Origin: Komagataeibacter medellinensis NBRC 3288
GTDB taxonomy: Bacteria; Pseudomonadota; Alphaproteobacteria; Acetobacterales; Acetobacteraceae
Length of the DNA: 64,000 bases
Assembly (NCBI RefSeq): GCF_000182745.2
Contig: NC_016027.1
Span: 2,579,001 to 2,643,000 of the forward strand
Direction: 5' to 3'
Shown here: positions 8,178-17,215 of the stretch, one piece after another
Layout of the letters: each line of letters starts with the position of its first letter
Position numbering within the stretch: position 1 is the stretch's first letter
Notes under the pieces: model-generated
Seen by the model: the letters and a program-made list of their open reading frames with translations, nothing else
What the model was told of the DNA's origin: nothing
Databases searched by the model: none
Made by a program: the position numbers and the translations under genes

Positions 8178-9466
8178 GGAGGGATCGAAGAACCGTTGAT
8201 TGGCGCGCGTGGTTCCTGATTTCAGGCTTTTGTCGTGCTGATTGACGGTTCTTGGGGTGACTTTTGATCTGCGTCTTGAGCAGATCGGACGCTGTCGCCA
8301 ATGGGATAGCTACGCGGCCGCGTTCAACCTCTCGAGGAAGAGGAAGCGGCGCATGTTGTAGACGATATTGGCCAAGCCAATCCTCATGGTGGCCCGGGTA
8401 ATGCCCACGGTCCGGACGAACAATCCCGTCTGCGATTTCTGATCGGCAAAGACATGCTCGACGCGGGATCGGATGACGGACTTCCCTGCGTTAGAGCGCT
8501 GGATATGGCGAGGCATGGGCTTGAGATGCGGCTTTTTCCTGTGAACCTTCGAGACGAAACCCTCTTTGTCCATGAAGTCCTCATTGGCTTTCGAGCGATA
8601 CGCGGTGTCGGCCCAAACGCTTGAGGCCGTATTGGTTTTATCGAGCAAGCCCTCGCGCAGCCTGGCACCATCACTGGCGGCGGCATCCGTCGCTTTCCAT
8701 TTCCGGATCAGTCGAAACTTTCGATCGATGGAAATATGCGATTTGTAGCCAAAGAACGGGATGGCGAGGTCCGTGGACGGGAGCGTCCCGTCCTCCTGCC
8801 GCTTTGCCTTCGTGAACTTCAGTGTCCATCGCGCATGGCGATCCTTGTGGGACAACTTGGCAGGCTTGTCCTGCCAGTCCTGCGGAATGCGGCCTTCCCG
8901 AAGATCAACTTTCTCCGCGTTGGTATTGCGCTGCTTTGGCGCCGCCACCAGCGTGGCATCCAGGATCTGGCCGGACATCGGCAGATACCCGGCGTTTCGC
9001 AGGGTGGCGTCAAAGCGCTCGAACAGCTTCTGGATGGCGCCAGCCTCGGTCAGCCGTTCACGGAACAGCCAGACCGTTTTGGCGTCAGGCACCCGGTCCG
9101 ATAACGCCAGGCCGAGGAAGCGCATGAAGGACAGCCGGTCGTTGATCAGATACTCCGTTCGCTCGTCGGAGAGATTGTTCAGCGTCTGGATCACCAGGAT
9201 CTTGAACATCAGCACCGGATCAAACGGGGGACGGCCACCTTTACTTCCGTCCGCATAGGCCAGAGCCCTGTCCAGATCAGGACGGAACACCTCAAAATCC
9301 ACAGTCCGAGAAAACGCTTCGAGCTGATCGCCAAGGCCACTCAAACGGGCTAGTCGCTCGTCCACATCAAAGAAGCCCGGCTGCTTCATGAGCCATTCCC
9401 TCAATCATCACAGAAGAGAGGGAATCACACACAGAGGGCCAGAACCAGGGGTTTTTCGAACCCTCC
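8178..9466 (-). mobile_element. Complete IS5-family insertion sequence, 1289 bp
   Basis: Terminal inverted repeats are GGAGGGATCGAAGAACC at 8178 and, read from the other strand, GGAGGGTTCGAAAAACC ending at 9466 (15 of 17 positions identical). One intact transposase gene fills the element. No direct target repeat is seen: the outer flanks are ...CACGT and ATCTG.... The neighbours on both sides are truncated unrelated genes, so a deletion or rearrangement next to the IS is likely. A decayed inverted copy lies at 1088-1989. Confidence 0.92.
8310..9389 (-). CDS. IS5-family transposase
   Basis: 359 aa from ATG 9389 (MKQPGFFDVDERLARLSGLGD); an in-frame ATG at 9404 would add five residues. The N-terminal domain with GGRPPFDPVLMFKILVIQ is the IS5 helical domain. 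The DDE catalytic residues are recognisable in SGQILDATLVAAPKQRN, in WADTAYRSKAN and in RSRVEHVFADQK, the last fitting the R-x3-E-x6-K signature. The frame is uninterrupted, so the element may be active. Confidence 0.95.
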   Translation of the reverse strand: MKQPGFFDVDERLARLSGLGDQLEAFSRTVDFEVFRPDLDRALAYADGSKGGRPPFDPVLMFKILVIQTLNNLSDERTEYLINDRLSFMRFLGLALSDRVPDAKTVWLFRERLTEAGAIQKLFERFDATLRNAGYLPMSGQILDATLVAAPKQRNTNAEKVDLREGRIPQDWQDKPAKLSHKDRHARWTLKFTKAKRQEDGTLPSTDLAIPFFGYKSHISIDRKFRLIRKWKATDAAASDGARLREGLLDKTNTASSVWADTAYRSKANEDFMDKEGFVSKVHRKKPHLKPMPRHIQRSNAGKSVIRSRVEHVFADQKSQTGLFVRTVGITRATMRIGLANIVYNMRRFLFLERLNAAA

Positions 9467-10064
9467 ATCTGTCAATGCCGGGCATCGGCACGAATCCCGG
9501 TAGCGCCCGAACACGATCGACCCAGCGTGTCAGCGCGCCAAAAGGGGTGAGGTCGATCCCGCCTTCATGGGACAGTGCAAGGTAGGGAAACAGTGCGCAG
9601 TCCGCGATGGTCAGCCGGTTAAGCGCGAACCAGTCATGGACGCTCAGATGCTGGTCCAACAGGGGCAAAAGCCGCTGCGTGACGAGAAGCACGCTTTCCA
9701 TTGAACGATCATAGCCGAATTTCCGGATCAGGCGGGCCGTGTTTGGACCGTCACGCACCTCATTCGCGGCGATGGAAAGCCATTGCACGATTTCGGCCTG
9801 GGCTGCTGGTTCTTGCGGCCACCATGTTCTGTCCGCGAGTTGGCCGCCCAGATAGACGAGGATCGCCTGAGAATCGCGCAGAACGGTTTCCCCGTCGACC
9901 AGAACAGGCACTTCCTGGAATGGATTCAGGGCTGTGAACCCCGCGGTGCGCTGCTCGCCTGCCGCGAAGTCTACAGGCACGTTTTCCAGAGGAATTCGAG
10001 CCAAGGCCGCCAGGAGGCGCACCTTATAACAATTGCCAGAGAGTTCGAGATTGTAGAGTTTCAT
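9467..10064 (-). pseudogene. Glutathione S-transferase, extreme 3' end replaced by IS5 sequence
   Basis: From ATG 10064 the product starts MKLYNLELSGNCYKVRLLAA, the thioredoxin-like GSH-binding domain with the cis-Pro segment NPFQEVPVLVDG and the SDSQAI-type motif LRDSQAILVYLG, followed by the helical C-terminal domain ending LPGFVPMPGID. The frame then runs into the IS terminal repeat at 9466 and picks up about 20 foreign residues before stopping at 9408. GSTs of this type end close to that point, so only a few residues are lost and the protein may still work. Confidence 0.8.
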
Positions 10065-10355
10065 GAATGCTTCTTCGCCATGCGTGATGACTACGTCTGA
10101 GCTGTATAAAGGATTCTGCCCGTAAGCGCACGCTTTGTCGCCGTGCTGGAAAGGGGAAGCGGGATAAAACGATGTACAGCTTGGCGCGGCGATGACCTTC
10201 GCGTTTTCTGATCTGTCTGAGCAGCGGTTTGTGCTCACGTAATGTCCCATTGCTGTCGCATCTTGATGGATCGCATGGCTGTGTATTTTTAATGGGTTCT
10301 TATAACTTGTTGCTTCCTATGTAGTTAGGCTATCCGATCTGGAGAAAATAGCCCG

Positions 10356-11615
10356 ATGATGCATACTTTTATGGCTGGCTTGAAAATAGAGGGGCCGCAA
10401 GGCATTCCGTCAAACCGCGCATTGTTTTCATTATGTGCCCTGAATTTTTTCATGGCTGACGTCCAGGCGGGGATTGGTCCTTTCCTGGGAGTGTTTCTCC
10501 AGCGTCATGGATGGCAGACCGGACCGATCGGTTCTGTCATGACGGCTGGTGGTATTGTCGGCATGCTGGCTACCATTCCTGCCGGCGCACTTATTGATCA
10601 GACGACGAAAAAGCGCCTGTTTGTCATTGTCGCGGCGTTATGCACCATTTCAGCCTCGCTTCTGTTACTGAGTTCACAATCAGTCTTTGTCGTGACTATC
10701 AGCCAGCTTGCCACGGCGCTGGCCGGGGCGGGGATTGGCCCCCTGATGGCGGGAATGACGCTTGGTATCGTTCACCAGAAGGGTTTCAACGCGCAGATTG
10801 GCCGGAATCAGGCATGGAACCATGCTGGCAATATGGTAGGAGCCGCTTTGTCCGGGTGGCTTGGATGGCAGTTTGGCCTGTCCGCGATTTTCTTTCTTGA
10901 AGTCACATTTGGTCTGCTGGCTATCGCTGCCGTGCTCCTGATTCCTGAGAAATCCATCGACCATCAAGCAGCGCGGGGGCTGGAATACGGAGACAGCCAT
11001 GCTGTTGGTAAGGCGGAAGGGATAAGGGCGTTTCTTCGGCACAAACCGCTTCTGATCCTCGCAGCCTGTCTCTGTTTCTTTCATCTCGGCAATGCTGCGA
11101 TGCTGCCGCTTTACGGTATGGCTGTCGTCAGTGCGGGAAAGGGTAACCCCGCAATGTTTACGGCGATGACTGTGGTGGTGGCCCAGGCTGTGATGATCGG
11201 CGTCAGCCTTCTGGCCATGCGTTTTGTAGCGCGCCGTGGATATTGGATCGTACTGCTGATTTCGTTTGCCGCTCTGCCGCTTCGTGGCGTGATTGCAGGC
11301 ACGTTCATCGAGTATTGGGGCGTGTGGCCTGTGCAGTTTCTGGACGGTATAGGTGCGGGACTTCAAAGCGTTGCCGTGCCCGGTCTGGTGGCGTGGCTTC
11401 TGAACGGCACAGGACGGGTCAATATGGGACAAGGTGTGGTCATGACGGCACAAGGTATCGGGGCAAGTCTCTCACCGGCGCTGGGAGGCTGGCTTGCCGA
11501 GGGTCTCGGTTATTCAACCGCATTTTACACTCTCGGCTGTTTTGCACTTCTGTCGTTGGGACTGTGGGTTTCTTCAGCGTCAGTCATGCGTTCCGCGGAC
11601 CGTGCACCCGCATGA
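10356..11615 (+). CDS. MFS transporter
   Basis: 419 aa with about 12 hydrophobic segments. An initial ALNFFMADVQAGIGPFLGVFLQ helix, the GMLATIPAGALIDQTTKKR loop 2-3 motif (G-x3-D-x-R-x-R-like) and a second half starting near residue 225 define a major facilitator. GGAG lies about 11 nt upstream of ATG 10356. Its stop codon overlaps the next start (ATGATG at 11612-11617), so it is translationally coupled to the ArsB-like gene. The substrate is unknown; a drug or metalloid-conjugate exporter would suit the neighbour. Confidence 0.88.
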   Translation: MMHTFMAGLKIEGPQGIPSNRALFSLCALNFFMADVQAGIGPFLGVFLQRHGWQTGPIGSVMTAGGIVGMLATIPAGALIDQTTKKRLFVIVAALCTISASLLLLSSQSVFVVTISQLATALAGAGIGPLMAGMTLGIVHQKGFNAQIGRNQAWNHAGNMVGAALSGWLGWQFGLSAIFFLEVTFGLLAIAAVLLIPEKSIDHQAARGLEYGDSHAVGKAEGIRAFLRHKPLLILAACLCFFHLGNAAMLPLYGMAVVSAGKGNPAMFTAMTVVVAQAVMIGVSLLAMRFVARRGYWIVLLISFAALPLRGVIAGTFIEYWGVWPVQFLDGIGAGLQSVAVPGLVAWLLNGTGRVNMGQGVVMTAQGIGASLSPALGGWLAEGLGYSTAFYTLGCFALLSLGLWVSSASVMRSADRAPA

Positions 11616-12865
11616 TGTTTCATCATGAGGCGATCTGGGCGATCGCAGCATTGACAACGGCCGGAGTCATTATCCGGCCGTTTCGGGTTCCCGAGTGGGT
11701 GTGGGCAGTAAGTGGAGCAGGGCTTCTTGTCGTGACGGGTCTGATCCCCGTTTCCATGGCAGGATCAGGGATACTGAAAGGGGGCGATGTCTACCTGTTC
11801 CTGATCGGCATGATGCTGCTGAGTGAGACAGCACGGGTGAACGGTCTGTTCGACTGGATTGCGACGTGGGCAGTCAATCATGCCGCAGGCTCAACGACCA
11901 GGCTGTTCACGCTGGTCTATCTGGCTGGTGTCGTCGTGACGACATTCATGTCCAATGATGCGACGGCTGTTGTACTGACACCTGCAGTGCTTGCAGTGGC
12001 TACCAGAGCGAAAGCAGATCCACTCCCCTTGCTGTTTGCCTGTGCGCTTATTGCCAATGCCGCCAGCTTCGTCCTGCCGGTTTCCAATCCGGCCAATCTG
12101 GTTCTTTACAACGGCACTCTCCCGGCTCTGGGATCATGGATGGCATCTTTCGCGCTGCCATCCATGATGGCCATCGTGACAACCTATCTGGTTCTCCGTC
12201 TGGTTGAGCGTAAACATCTCAGACAGGAGTGTACATCTCAGGTTGAGCAGATGCGCCTGAGTGTGGCTGGAAGAGCTTCTCTCGCTGGAATCGTGCTGAC
12301 GGCAGTCCTGCTCGTGACGATTTCCGCTTTTGATCTTCCCCTCGGGCTGCCGACCGCGCTGGCGGGTGTGGCAACGGCTTTGGGAGTATCCGCGCAGGCA
12401 CGACGCTCACCACTAACATTGGTGCGGGAGATTTCGTGGGGCGTTCTGCCCCTCGTGGCAGGGTTGTTCGTTCTGGTGGAAGCTATCAACTGTACCGGAC
12501 TGATCGGAGATATCGCACGGATGCTTCGGCGTGCAGCCCAGTCTGATCCTATGATAGCGGCTTTCGGTTCCGGCTCCCTGCTGGCCTTTGTCTCAAACCT
12601 CATGAATAATCTGCCAGCCGGGTTGATCGCGAGCGAAGCAGTGGCACAGGCGCATCCGCCACGTCTCGTTGTCGATAATCTTCTGATTGGCGTGGATCTT
12701 GGCCCTAATCTGTCGGTCACGGGATCACTGGCCACAATACTGTGGCTTCAGGTGATCCGTCGGGGCGGCCAGGATGTCGGGTTTTTGCAATTTCTCAAGA
12801 TAGGTGCCGTTGCCATGCCTGTGGCGCTGTTGAGCGCCTTCGGCGCGCGATTTTTGATGGGATGA
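11612..12865 (+). CDS. ArsB-type arsenite/anion permease (ArsB/NhaD superfamily)
   Basis: 417 aa, strongly hydrophobic. Start at ATG 11612 (or 11615), overlapping the MFS stop; a longer open frame beginning at 11243 is only a shadow of the MFS gene. Family signatures are FMSNDATAVVLTPAVLAVA near residue 105, FVLPVSNPANLVLYNG near residue 150, FVSNLMNNLPAGLIASE near residue 325 and GVDLGPNLSVTGSLATILWL near residue 350, the last closely matching ArsB. Arsenite export is the likely role. No arsR or arsC is adjacent and the MFS pairing is unusual, so other anions are possible. Confidence 0.85.
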   Translation: MMFHHEAIWAIAALTTAGVIIRPFRVPEWVWAVSGAGLLVVTGLIPVSMAGSGILKGGDVYLFLIGMMLLSETARVNGLFDWIATWAVNHAAGSTTRLFTLVYLAGVVVTTFMSNDATAVVLTPAVLAVATRAKADPLPLLFACALIANAASFVLPVSNPANLVLYNGTLPALGSWMASFALPSMMAIVTTYLVLRLVERKHLRQECTSQVEQMRLSVAGRASLAGIVLTAVLLVTISAFDLPLGLPTALAGVATALGVSAQARRSPLTLVREISWGVLPLVAGLFVLVEAINCTGLIGDIARMLRRAAQSDPMIAAFGSGSLLAFVSNLMNNLPAGLIASEAVAQAHPPRLVVDNLLIGVDLGPNLSVTGSLATILWLQVIRRGGQDVGFLQFLKIGAVAMPVALLSAFGARFLMG

Positions 12866-12873
12866 GATTTCGG

Positions 12874-13323
12874 TTATGGTTCCATGGAATCAACATTTTC
12901 AAGCACATGTCTGAGCAGGGATATGAGCGTCTCAATCTCATCTTCGGTCAGACCTCTTGTCATTTCCGAATTTCCCTGACGGAGGATTGCGCGTCCTTCC
13001 GGAAGTTTTTCCAGTGTCGCGTCTGTCAATGAAATCAGGCTTGAGCGTTTGTCCTCGGGGTCTGGCACACGTTGTACCAGCCCGTCCCGTTCCATACGGG
13101 ACAGCATCTGGGCCATGGTTGGTTGCTCAACCTTGGCCCATTTCGCCAGTTCCTTCTGCGATAACTCTGTTCCATCCTTAAGGGCCGTCAGAACCGGCAG
13201 TTGCGCGGTTGCAAATCCCAGATGCCGTAACCGTACGTCGCCTATCCGGGTCAGGCCGCGGGCGATCCGACTGAAATAATGACCGGGATGACGAAGAGGG
13301 TCCCAGTCGTCAGAGTTTTCCAT
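12874..13323 (-). CDS. MarR-family transcriptional regulator
   Basis: 149 aa winged-helix protein: LPVLTALKDGTELSQKELAKWAKVEQPTMAQMLSRMERDGLVQRVPDPEDKRSSLISLT covers the MarR recognition helix and the DxRS beta wing. It is divergent from the TetX-like monooxygenase gene and the spacer contains two near-identical palindromes, so it probably represses both genes and responds to a phenolic or antibiotic-like ligand. It converges with the ArsB gene with only 8 nt between stop codons. Confidence 0.92.
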   Translation of the reverse strand: MENSDDWDPLRHPGHYFSRIARGLTRIGDVRLRHLGFATAQLPVLTALKDGTELSQKELAKWAKVEQPTMAQMLSRMERDGLVQRVPDPEDKRSSLISLTDATLEKLPEGRAILRQGNSEMTRGLTEDEIETLISLLRHVLENVDSMEP

Positions 13324-13326
13324 TGA

Positions 13327-13360
13327 ATAGGTTCCTATGTTTTTATATATAGGCTCCTAT
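13327..13360. promoter_or_regulatory. Two MarR-type operator palindromes in the divergent promoter region
   Basis: ATAGGTTCCTAT at 13327-13338 and ATAGGCTCCTAT at 13349-13360 are perfect ATAGG-N2-CCTAT inverted repeats. The second extends to TATATAGG-CT-CCTATATA. Their centres are 22 bp apart, two helical turns, so two regulator dimers could bind the same DNA face. The sites touch the start of the MarR gene (13323) and end just before the monooxygenase start, as expected for autorepression plus control of the divergent gene. Confidence 0.75.
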
Positions 13361-13364
13361 ATAA

Positions 13365-14492
13365 ATGGGATGCAAAGACATGGCAACGCAACGGATTGCA
13401 ATTATAGGGGGTGGTCCGGGTGGTTTGATGCTTGCCCGTCTCCTGCAACGTCAGGGGAAATGCCCTGTAGTTCTGGAACGGGACCGGCATGCAGAGGAGC
13501 GCCCTCAGGGAGGCTCTCTCGATATGCATGATGAGACCGGCCAGTATGCGATGGAGCATGCGGGTTTACGAGAAGCATTTATGGCGGTAGCCCGCCCGGA
13601 AGATCAGGGAGATCGCCTTTACAATGCCGCAGGCGTGCTTCTGTTTGATCGTAATGAGCCTGCGGACAACCGGCCAGAAATCGATCGATCCGTGCTGCGT
13701 CAGATCCTGCTGAACTCCCTCATGCCCGGAACTGTGCGCTGGGGGCGGCGAATAACCCGAATTGCTCCTGAAGAGAGCGGCTTCGTGGTGGGTGGCGACG
13801 GGTGGTCCGAACGGTTTGATACTGTCATAGGTGCGGATGGCGCATGGTCCGGTGTTCGCTCCCTGCTAAGCGATGCCGTGCCGCTTTATGAAGGGGTTAC
13901 GCTGGTTGAGTTGGGGTTCGATGTGAGCCGTCATCCTCGCGTCAGTAAACTGACCGGTAACGGCAAAATGCTTGCGGTCGGTGACAACCGTGCACTGATT
14001 ACGCAGCGAAACGGTGATGGCCATATTCGCGGATACGCGGGCATCAGGCTGACAGAAAGTTTGGCCAAAGAGTGGGGAAGCTGGTCCGGCAAAAACGTGC
14101 GGCTGGCATTGCGGGATGTTTTTGCCGGATGGGCGCCGGAATTGCAGGACGTGATTGAAACGGGAGATTTTATCGGTGTAAGACCGCTTTATGCCCTGCC
14201 CATCGGTCATTCCTGGAAAAGTCAGGCCGGCCTGACCCTGCTGGGTGATGCCGCGCATCTCATGTCTCCGTTCTCGGGCGAAGGGGTTAATCTTGCGCTG
14301 GCTGATGCCGTGGAACTGGCGGATGCTCTGACTTCGGCCGATGACTGGTCCCCAGTCAGTCGGTATGAATGCGCCATGTGTGCACGTGCGACTGTGGCAG
14401 CCGAGGGGGCAGCACAGGACTTGAGAAGCGTTTTCTCCTCTGCAGGGGTAGAACACGTCCTGGAGCACTATCGCGCTCGCGTGCATGCGTAA
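13365..14492 (+). CDS. FAD-dependent monooxygenase, TetX-like
   Basis: 375 aa. N-terminal FAD-binding GGGPGGLMLARLLQRQG (GxGxxG, about residues 12-28), an HxEERPQGGSLDMH segment that resembles the TetX group, the GADGAWSGVRSLL (DG motif) near 160 and the second FAD motif GLTLLGDAAHLMSPFSGEGVNLALADAVELAD near 300 (GD motif). Class A flavin hydroxylases of this type oxidise aromatic or polyketide substrates; TetX itself inactivates tetracyclines. The start could also be ATG 13380 (MATQRIAIIGGGPGG), which would fit the family better. It is divergent from a MarR regulator with two operators. Confidence 0.88.
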   Translation: MGCKDMATQRIAIIGGGPGGLMLARLLQRQGKCPVVLERDRHAEERPQGGSLDMHDETGQYAMEHAGLREAFMAVARPEDQGDRLYNAAGVLLFDRNEPADNRPEIDRSVLRQILLNSLMPGTVRWGRRITRIAPEESGFVVGGDGWSERFDTVIGADGAWSGVRSLLSDAVPLYEGVTLVELGFDVSRHPRVSKLTGNGKMLAVGDNRALITQRNGDGHIRGYAGIRLTESLAKEWGSWSGKNVRLALRDVFAGWAPELQDVIETGDFIGVRPLYALPIGHSWKSQAGLTLLGDAAHLMSPFSGEGVNLALADAVELADALTSADDWSPVSRYECAMCARATVAAEGAAQDLRSVFSSAGVEHVLEHYRARVHA

Positions 14493-14618
14493 AAAGATCT
14501 GAAAACTATCGTATAAGCTCGCGCTTTTGGCAGCATCAATCGGATTGGGTAATAAGGTAACGTAAAGGTCTGTGCGCGACTTGGGTGTGAAAGAATTAAA
14601 CTACCGATTGAGTATGTT

Positions 14619-15443
14619 CTAATTCTCTATCGGGCCAGTTTTGGAATACCGTTCAGCCATATATCGCCCAGGTGGTGCACCGAGAACATTGCGAAACATG
14701 GTTACGAAACTGGGAACACTTTCGTAACCCAGAGCATTGGCGACCTGTTGGATCGTCATGCCGGTCGCCAGCCATTTTATTGCCAGCATGACGCAGAGTT
14801 GCTGACGCCAGCGACTGAAACTCATGCCGGTCTCCCTGAGGATCAGGCGGGATAGGGTGCGTGTACTCAATCCAGCCTGACTGGCCCAGACAGTCATGGG
14901 GGCCTGCTCAGAAGGTACTTCTATCATACGATCAACAATTTTCCGCACTCGCATATCACGAGGCATAGGAAGATGGAGATTCTCGACGGCCGCTGCAGCA
15001 AGTTCATCAAGCAGTACATCCTGCATACGGGTAATCGCGTCGGTTGTTTCGTAAAAAAGTGGCAAGGCTGCGGTCCGGGCAAGAAGTTCGCGCAACAGTG
15101 GTGTTATCGCGATTGCCCTGCACGAGTGCAGGGCCGCCGGACTGGCCGCCGGATCAATGAAGGCGTTATACCCTTTGAGCACTCCACTTGCATAAACGGT
15201 ATGGCGCGCACCACCGGGGATCCAGATGGCACTGTGCGGCGGGACGATCCAAAATCCTCCCTCTACTTCGCAGCTTAATGCGCCGCTTTGAACCATCATG
15301 ATCTGGCTTTTAACGTGGCAGTGAAATTCCAGCTCGATCTTATCCAGATGCTCGAACGCATACCCGTAAGCCACAATACGGCGCGGAACCTCATCTGGTT
15401 CTATCCAGTCCTGTTCTGTTGATCGGTCGGACAATATTGGCAT
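14619..15443 (-). CDS. AraC-family transcriptional regulator
   Basis: About 274 aa from ATG 15443 (MPILSDRSTEQDW); an in-frame GTG at 15467 would add eight residues. Residues about 35-110 form a cupin-like sensing domain (LEFHCHVKSQIMMVQSGAL, WIVPPHSAIWIPGGARH). The C-terminal double HTH is clear: TVWASQAGLSTRTLSRLILRETGMSFSRWRQ and TIQQVANALGYESVPSFVTMFRNVLGAPPGRYM. It is divergent from the FAD oxidoreductase at 15631, its probable target. Confidence 0.9.
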   Translation of the reverse strand: MPILSDRSTEQDWIEPDEVPRRIVAYGYAFEHLDKIELEFHCHVKSQIMMVQSGALSCEVEGGFWIVPPHSAIWIPGGARHTVYASGVLKGYNAFIDPAASPAALHSCRAIAITPLLRELLARTAALPLFYETTDAITRMQDVLLDELAAAAVENLHLPMPRDMRVRKIVDRMIEVPSEQAPMTVWASQAGLSTRTLSRLILRETGMSFSRWRQQLCVMLAIKWLATGMTIQQVANALGYESVPSFVTMFRNVLGAPPGRYMAERYSKTGPIEN

Positions 15444-15630
15444 GATGCTATTGTTGCTGTGACGCACCCATCTGGCAAGATCGAATAATAATCTGGCTGG
15501 AGTTCGTAATGACGCCAGACGAAACAGAATGATAATTTTATGGAGCGATCACAGACCGTCATCAGGGGAAGGCCGGGTCTCCCATGCGGTTCCTGTGCCC
15601 TATTGCAGCATGATGATGGAAAGAGACACC

Positions 15631-16830
15631 GTGAAGGCTCGAAAGAAAATCTTGATTTGTGGCGCTGGTATTGCTGGTCCCGTATGTGCTTACTGGCTGC
15701 ACCAATATGGCTACGAGGTTGTTGTTGCCGAGAGGGCGCGCACCCTACGTGATGGTGGCCAGAATGTGGATATTAAAGGAGCGGGGCAACAGGTCATCAG
15801 GATGATGAGGCTTGTCGAGCGTATCGAAGCCAAAAACACCCTGGAACAGGGGCAGAAATACGTTGATGCCGCAGGAAAACTGGTTGCTGCGTTCCCCAAA
15901 GGGGCATTTGCCACTTTGACAAACGATTTTGAAATTATGCGCGGCGATTTCGCGCAGATCCTGTTCGAAGCCACTGCCCAAACATGTGACTATCGTTTTG
16001 AAACATTCGTCAAAGACCTTGAAGAGAAAAACGGCAGCATGTCGGTGACGTTCAACAATGATAGTGTCGAAGAGTTTGAATTTGTCATCTGTGCCGAGGG
16101 GATCAGTTCAGCGACCAGAAACATGATCCTGCCAAGCGAAACCAGTTTTCGTTATCTTGGTGCCTACATGTCGTTTTTCAAAATTAGCAAACGCCCGGAA
16201 GACGATCAATGGGCTTATAGTGTTAATGGTGTCGATGGAACATTCATAACATTGCGGCCGGGCAACGAAGGAGAGACGACTGTTCTTGTCACTTTTCTCC
16301 GAAAAAAACACGATATCACGTGGGATAATCAGGATGATGCAAAAAAAATGCTGCGTGATGCCCTGAAGGGGCGGGGAACAATCGCGGACCGTATCAGTAT
16401 GGAACTGGAGACGGTTCGTGACTTTTATTTCGGACCGATGAGTCAGGTCAAAGTATCCCGCTGGTCGCATGGGCGCTTTGTACTGTTGGGCGATGCGGCC
16501 TACTGTCCAACTGCCTTCACGGGTGAAGGAACGGCTCTGGCTCTGGTCGGCGCTTATGTGCTTGCTGGTGAAATCAAGCGGGGTGCACATTACGCAGAGG
16601 CTTTCAACATGTATGAAGCTCTTGTTCGTCCTTATGTGCATGCCTCGCAGAACCGGATGAATCCCGTTCTCGTGCGTCTTATTCATCCTCGAAGCCGAAT
16701 AGCGATTTCACTGACGCATATGGTCCAGAAAATCCTTGCAAGTCATCATGTTCAGAAACGTCTCAGACTGGGCGCAGAGAAACGGGAGAAGAAAATCACA
16801 GAAGACTTTGTATTTCCGAATTATGCGTGA
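15631..16830 (+). CDS. FAD-dependent oxidoreductase / aromatic-ring hydroxylase-like
   Basis: 399 aa from GTG 15631, chosen because GGAAAGAG precedes it by 5-6 nt and the protein then opens with KKILICGAGIAGPVCAYWL; ATGs at 15610-15616 would add a few residues. GxGxxG at residues 10-15, ICAEGISSATRNMIL (DG motif variant) and RFVLLGDAAYCPTAFTGEGTALALVGAYVLAGEI (GD motif) place it in the PHBH-like flavin monooxygenases. Divergent from an AraC regulator. Substrate unknown. Confidence 0.85.
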   Translation: MKARKKILICGAGIAGPVCAYWLHQYGYEVVVAERARTLRDGGQNVDIKGAGQQVIRMMRLVERIEAKNTLEQGQKYVDAAGKLVAAFPKGAFATLTNDFEIMRGDFAQILFEATAQTCDYRFETFVKDLEEKNGSMSVTFNNDSVEEFEFVICAEGISSATRNMILPSETSFRYLGAYMSFFKISKRPEDDQWAYSVNGVDGTFITLRPGNEGETTVLVTFLRKKHDITWDNQDDAKKMLRDALKGRGTIADRISMELETVRDFYFGPMSQVKVSRWSHGRFVLLGDAAYCPTAFTGEGTALALVGAYVLAGEIKRGAHYAEAFNMYEALVRPYVHASQNRMNPVLVRLIHPRSRIAISLTHMVQKILASHHVQKRLRLGAEKREKKITEDFVFPNYA

Positions 16831-16861
16831 GGGTGAGGTGCTCCCATTCGTTCGGACAGAT

Positions 16862-17083
16862 TTACGGGTTGAATAAGTTATCGTCCGGTCGTTGCTCTGT
16901 CGCCAGTTTCTTGTTGTTTCTGACCGCCATCGCTGCCGGGGTTAACCCCGGCAGCGATGGCGGAGTGGACCCATGATACGCCTCATCGGGCATACGTCCA
17001 GCGAGCGCCAAGTGCAGGCGCCGCGAATTATTATGATCCATCCATTTCACCAGGCTGGCAGGAAGTAAGGTAGTCCGGCGCAT
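16862..17083 (-). pseudogene. IS3-family transposase C-terminal fragment
   Basis: The minus-strand frame contains WMDHNNSRRLHLALAGRMPDEAYHG, the end of the DDE domain of IS3-group OrfB proteins (consensus YN..RPH.AL.G.TP.EAY). Only about 70 codons remain, without the catalytic Asp residues, and no terminal repeats are recognised around it. A remnant of an insertion. Confidence 0.75.
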
Positions 17084-17215
17084 TTTTGTCGAATATTATA
17101 TGCGTGAAAGCCGGGCGGGGGCATCGCGTTGCTTGTTTCAGGGTATGATCCTAGCTTGTCGAGTCAGGACAGTCTCCTCTTTTGCTGTCCATAACTGGAG
17201 TAGCAGGAAAGCATC

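Noticed and set aside
8170-9475. Target-site duplication around the IS5 element
   Set aside because: Flanks CACGT and ATCTG do not match; a deletion or recombination is more likely than a missed duplication.
11243-11611. Long N-terminal extension of the ArsB-like frame
   Set aside because: It lies inside the MFS gene in another frame and contains no family similarity; the coupled ATG at 11612 explains the start.
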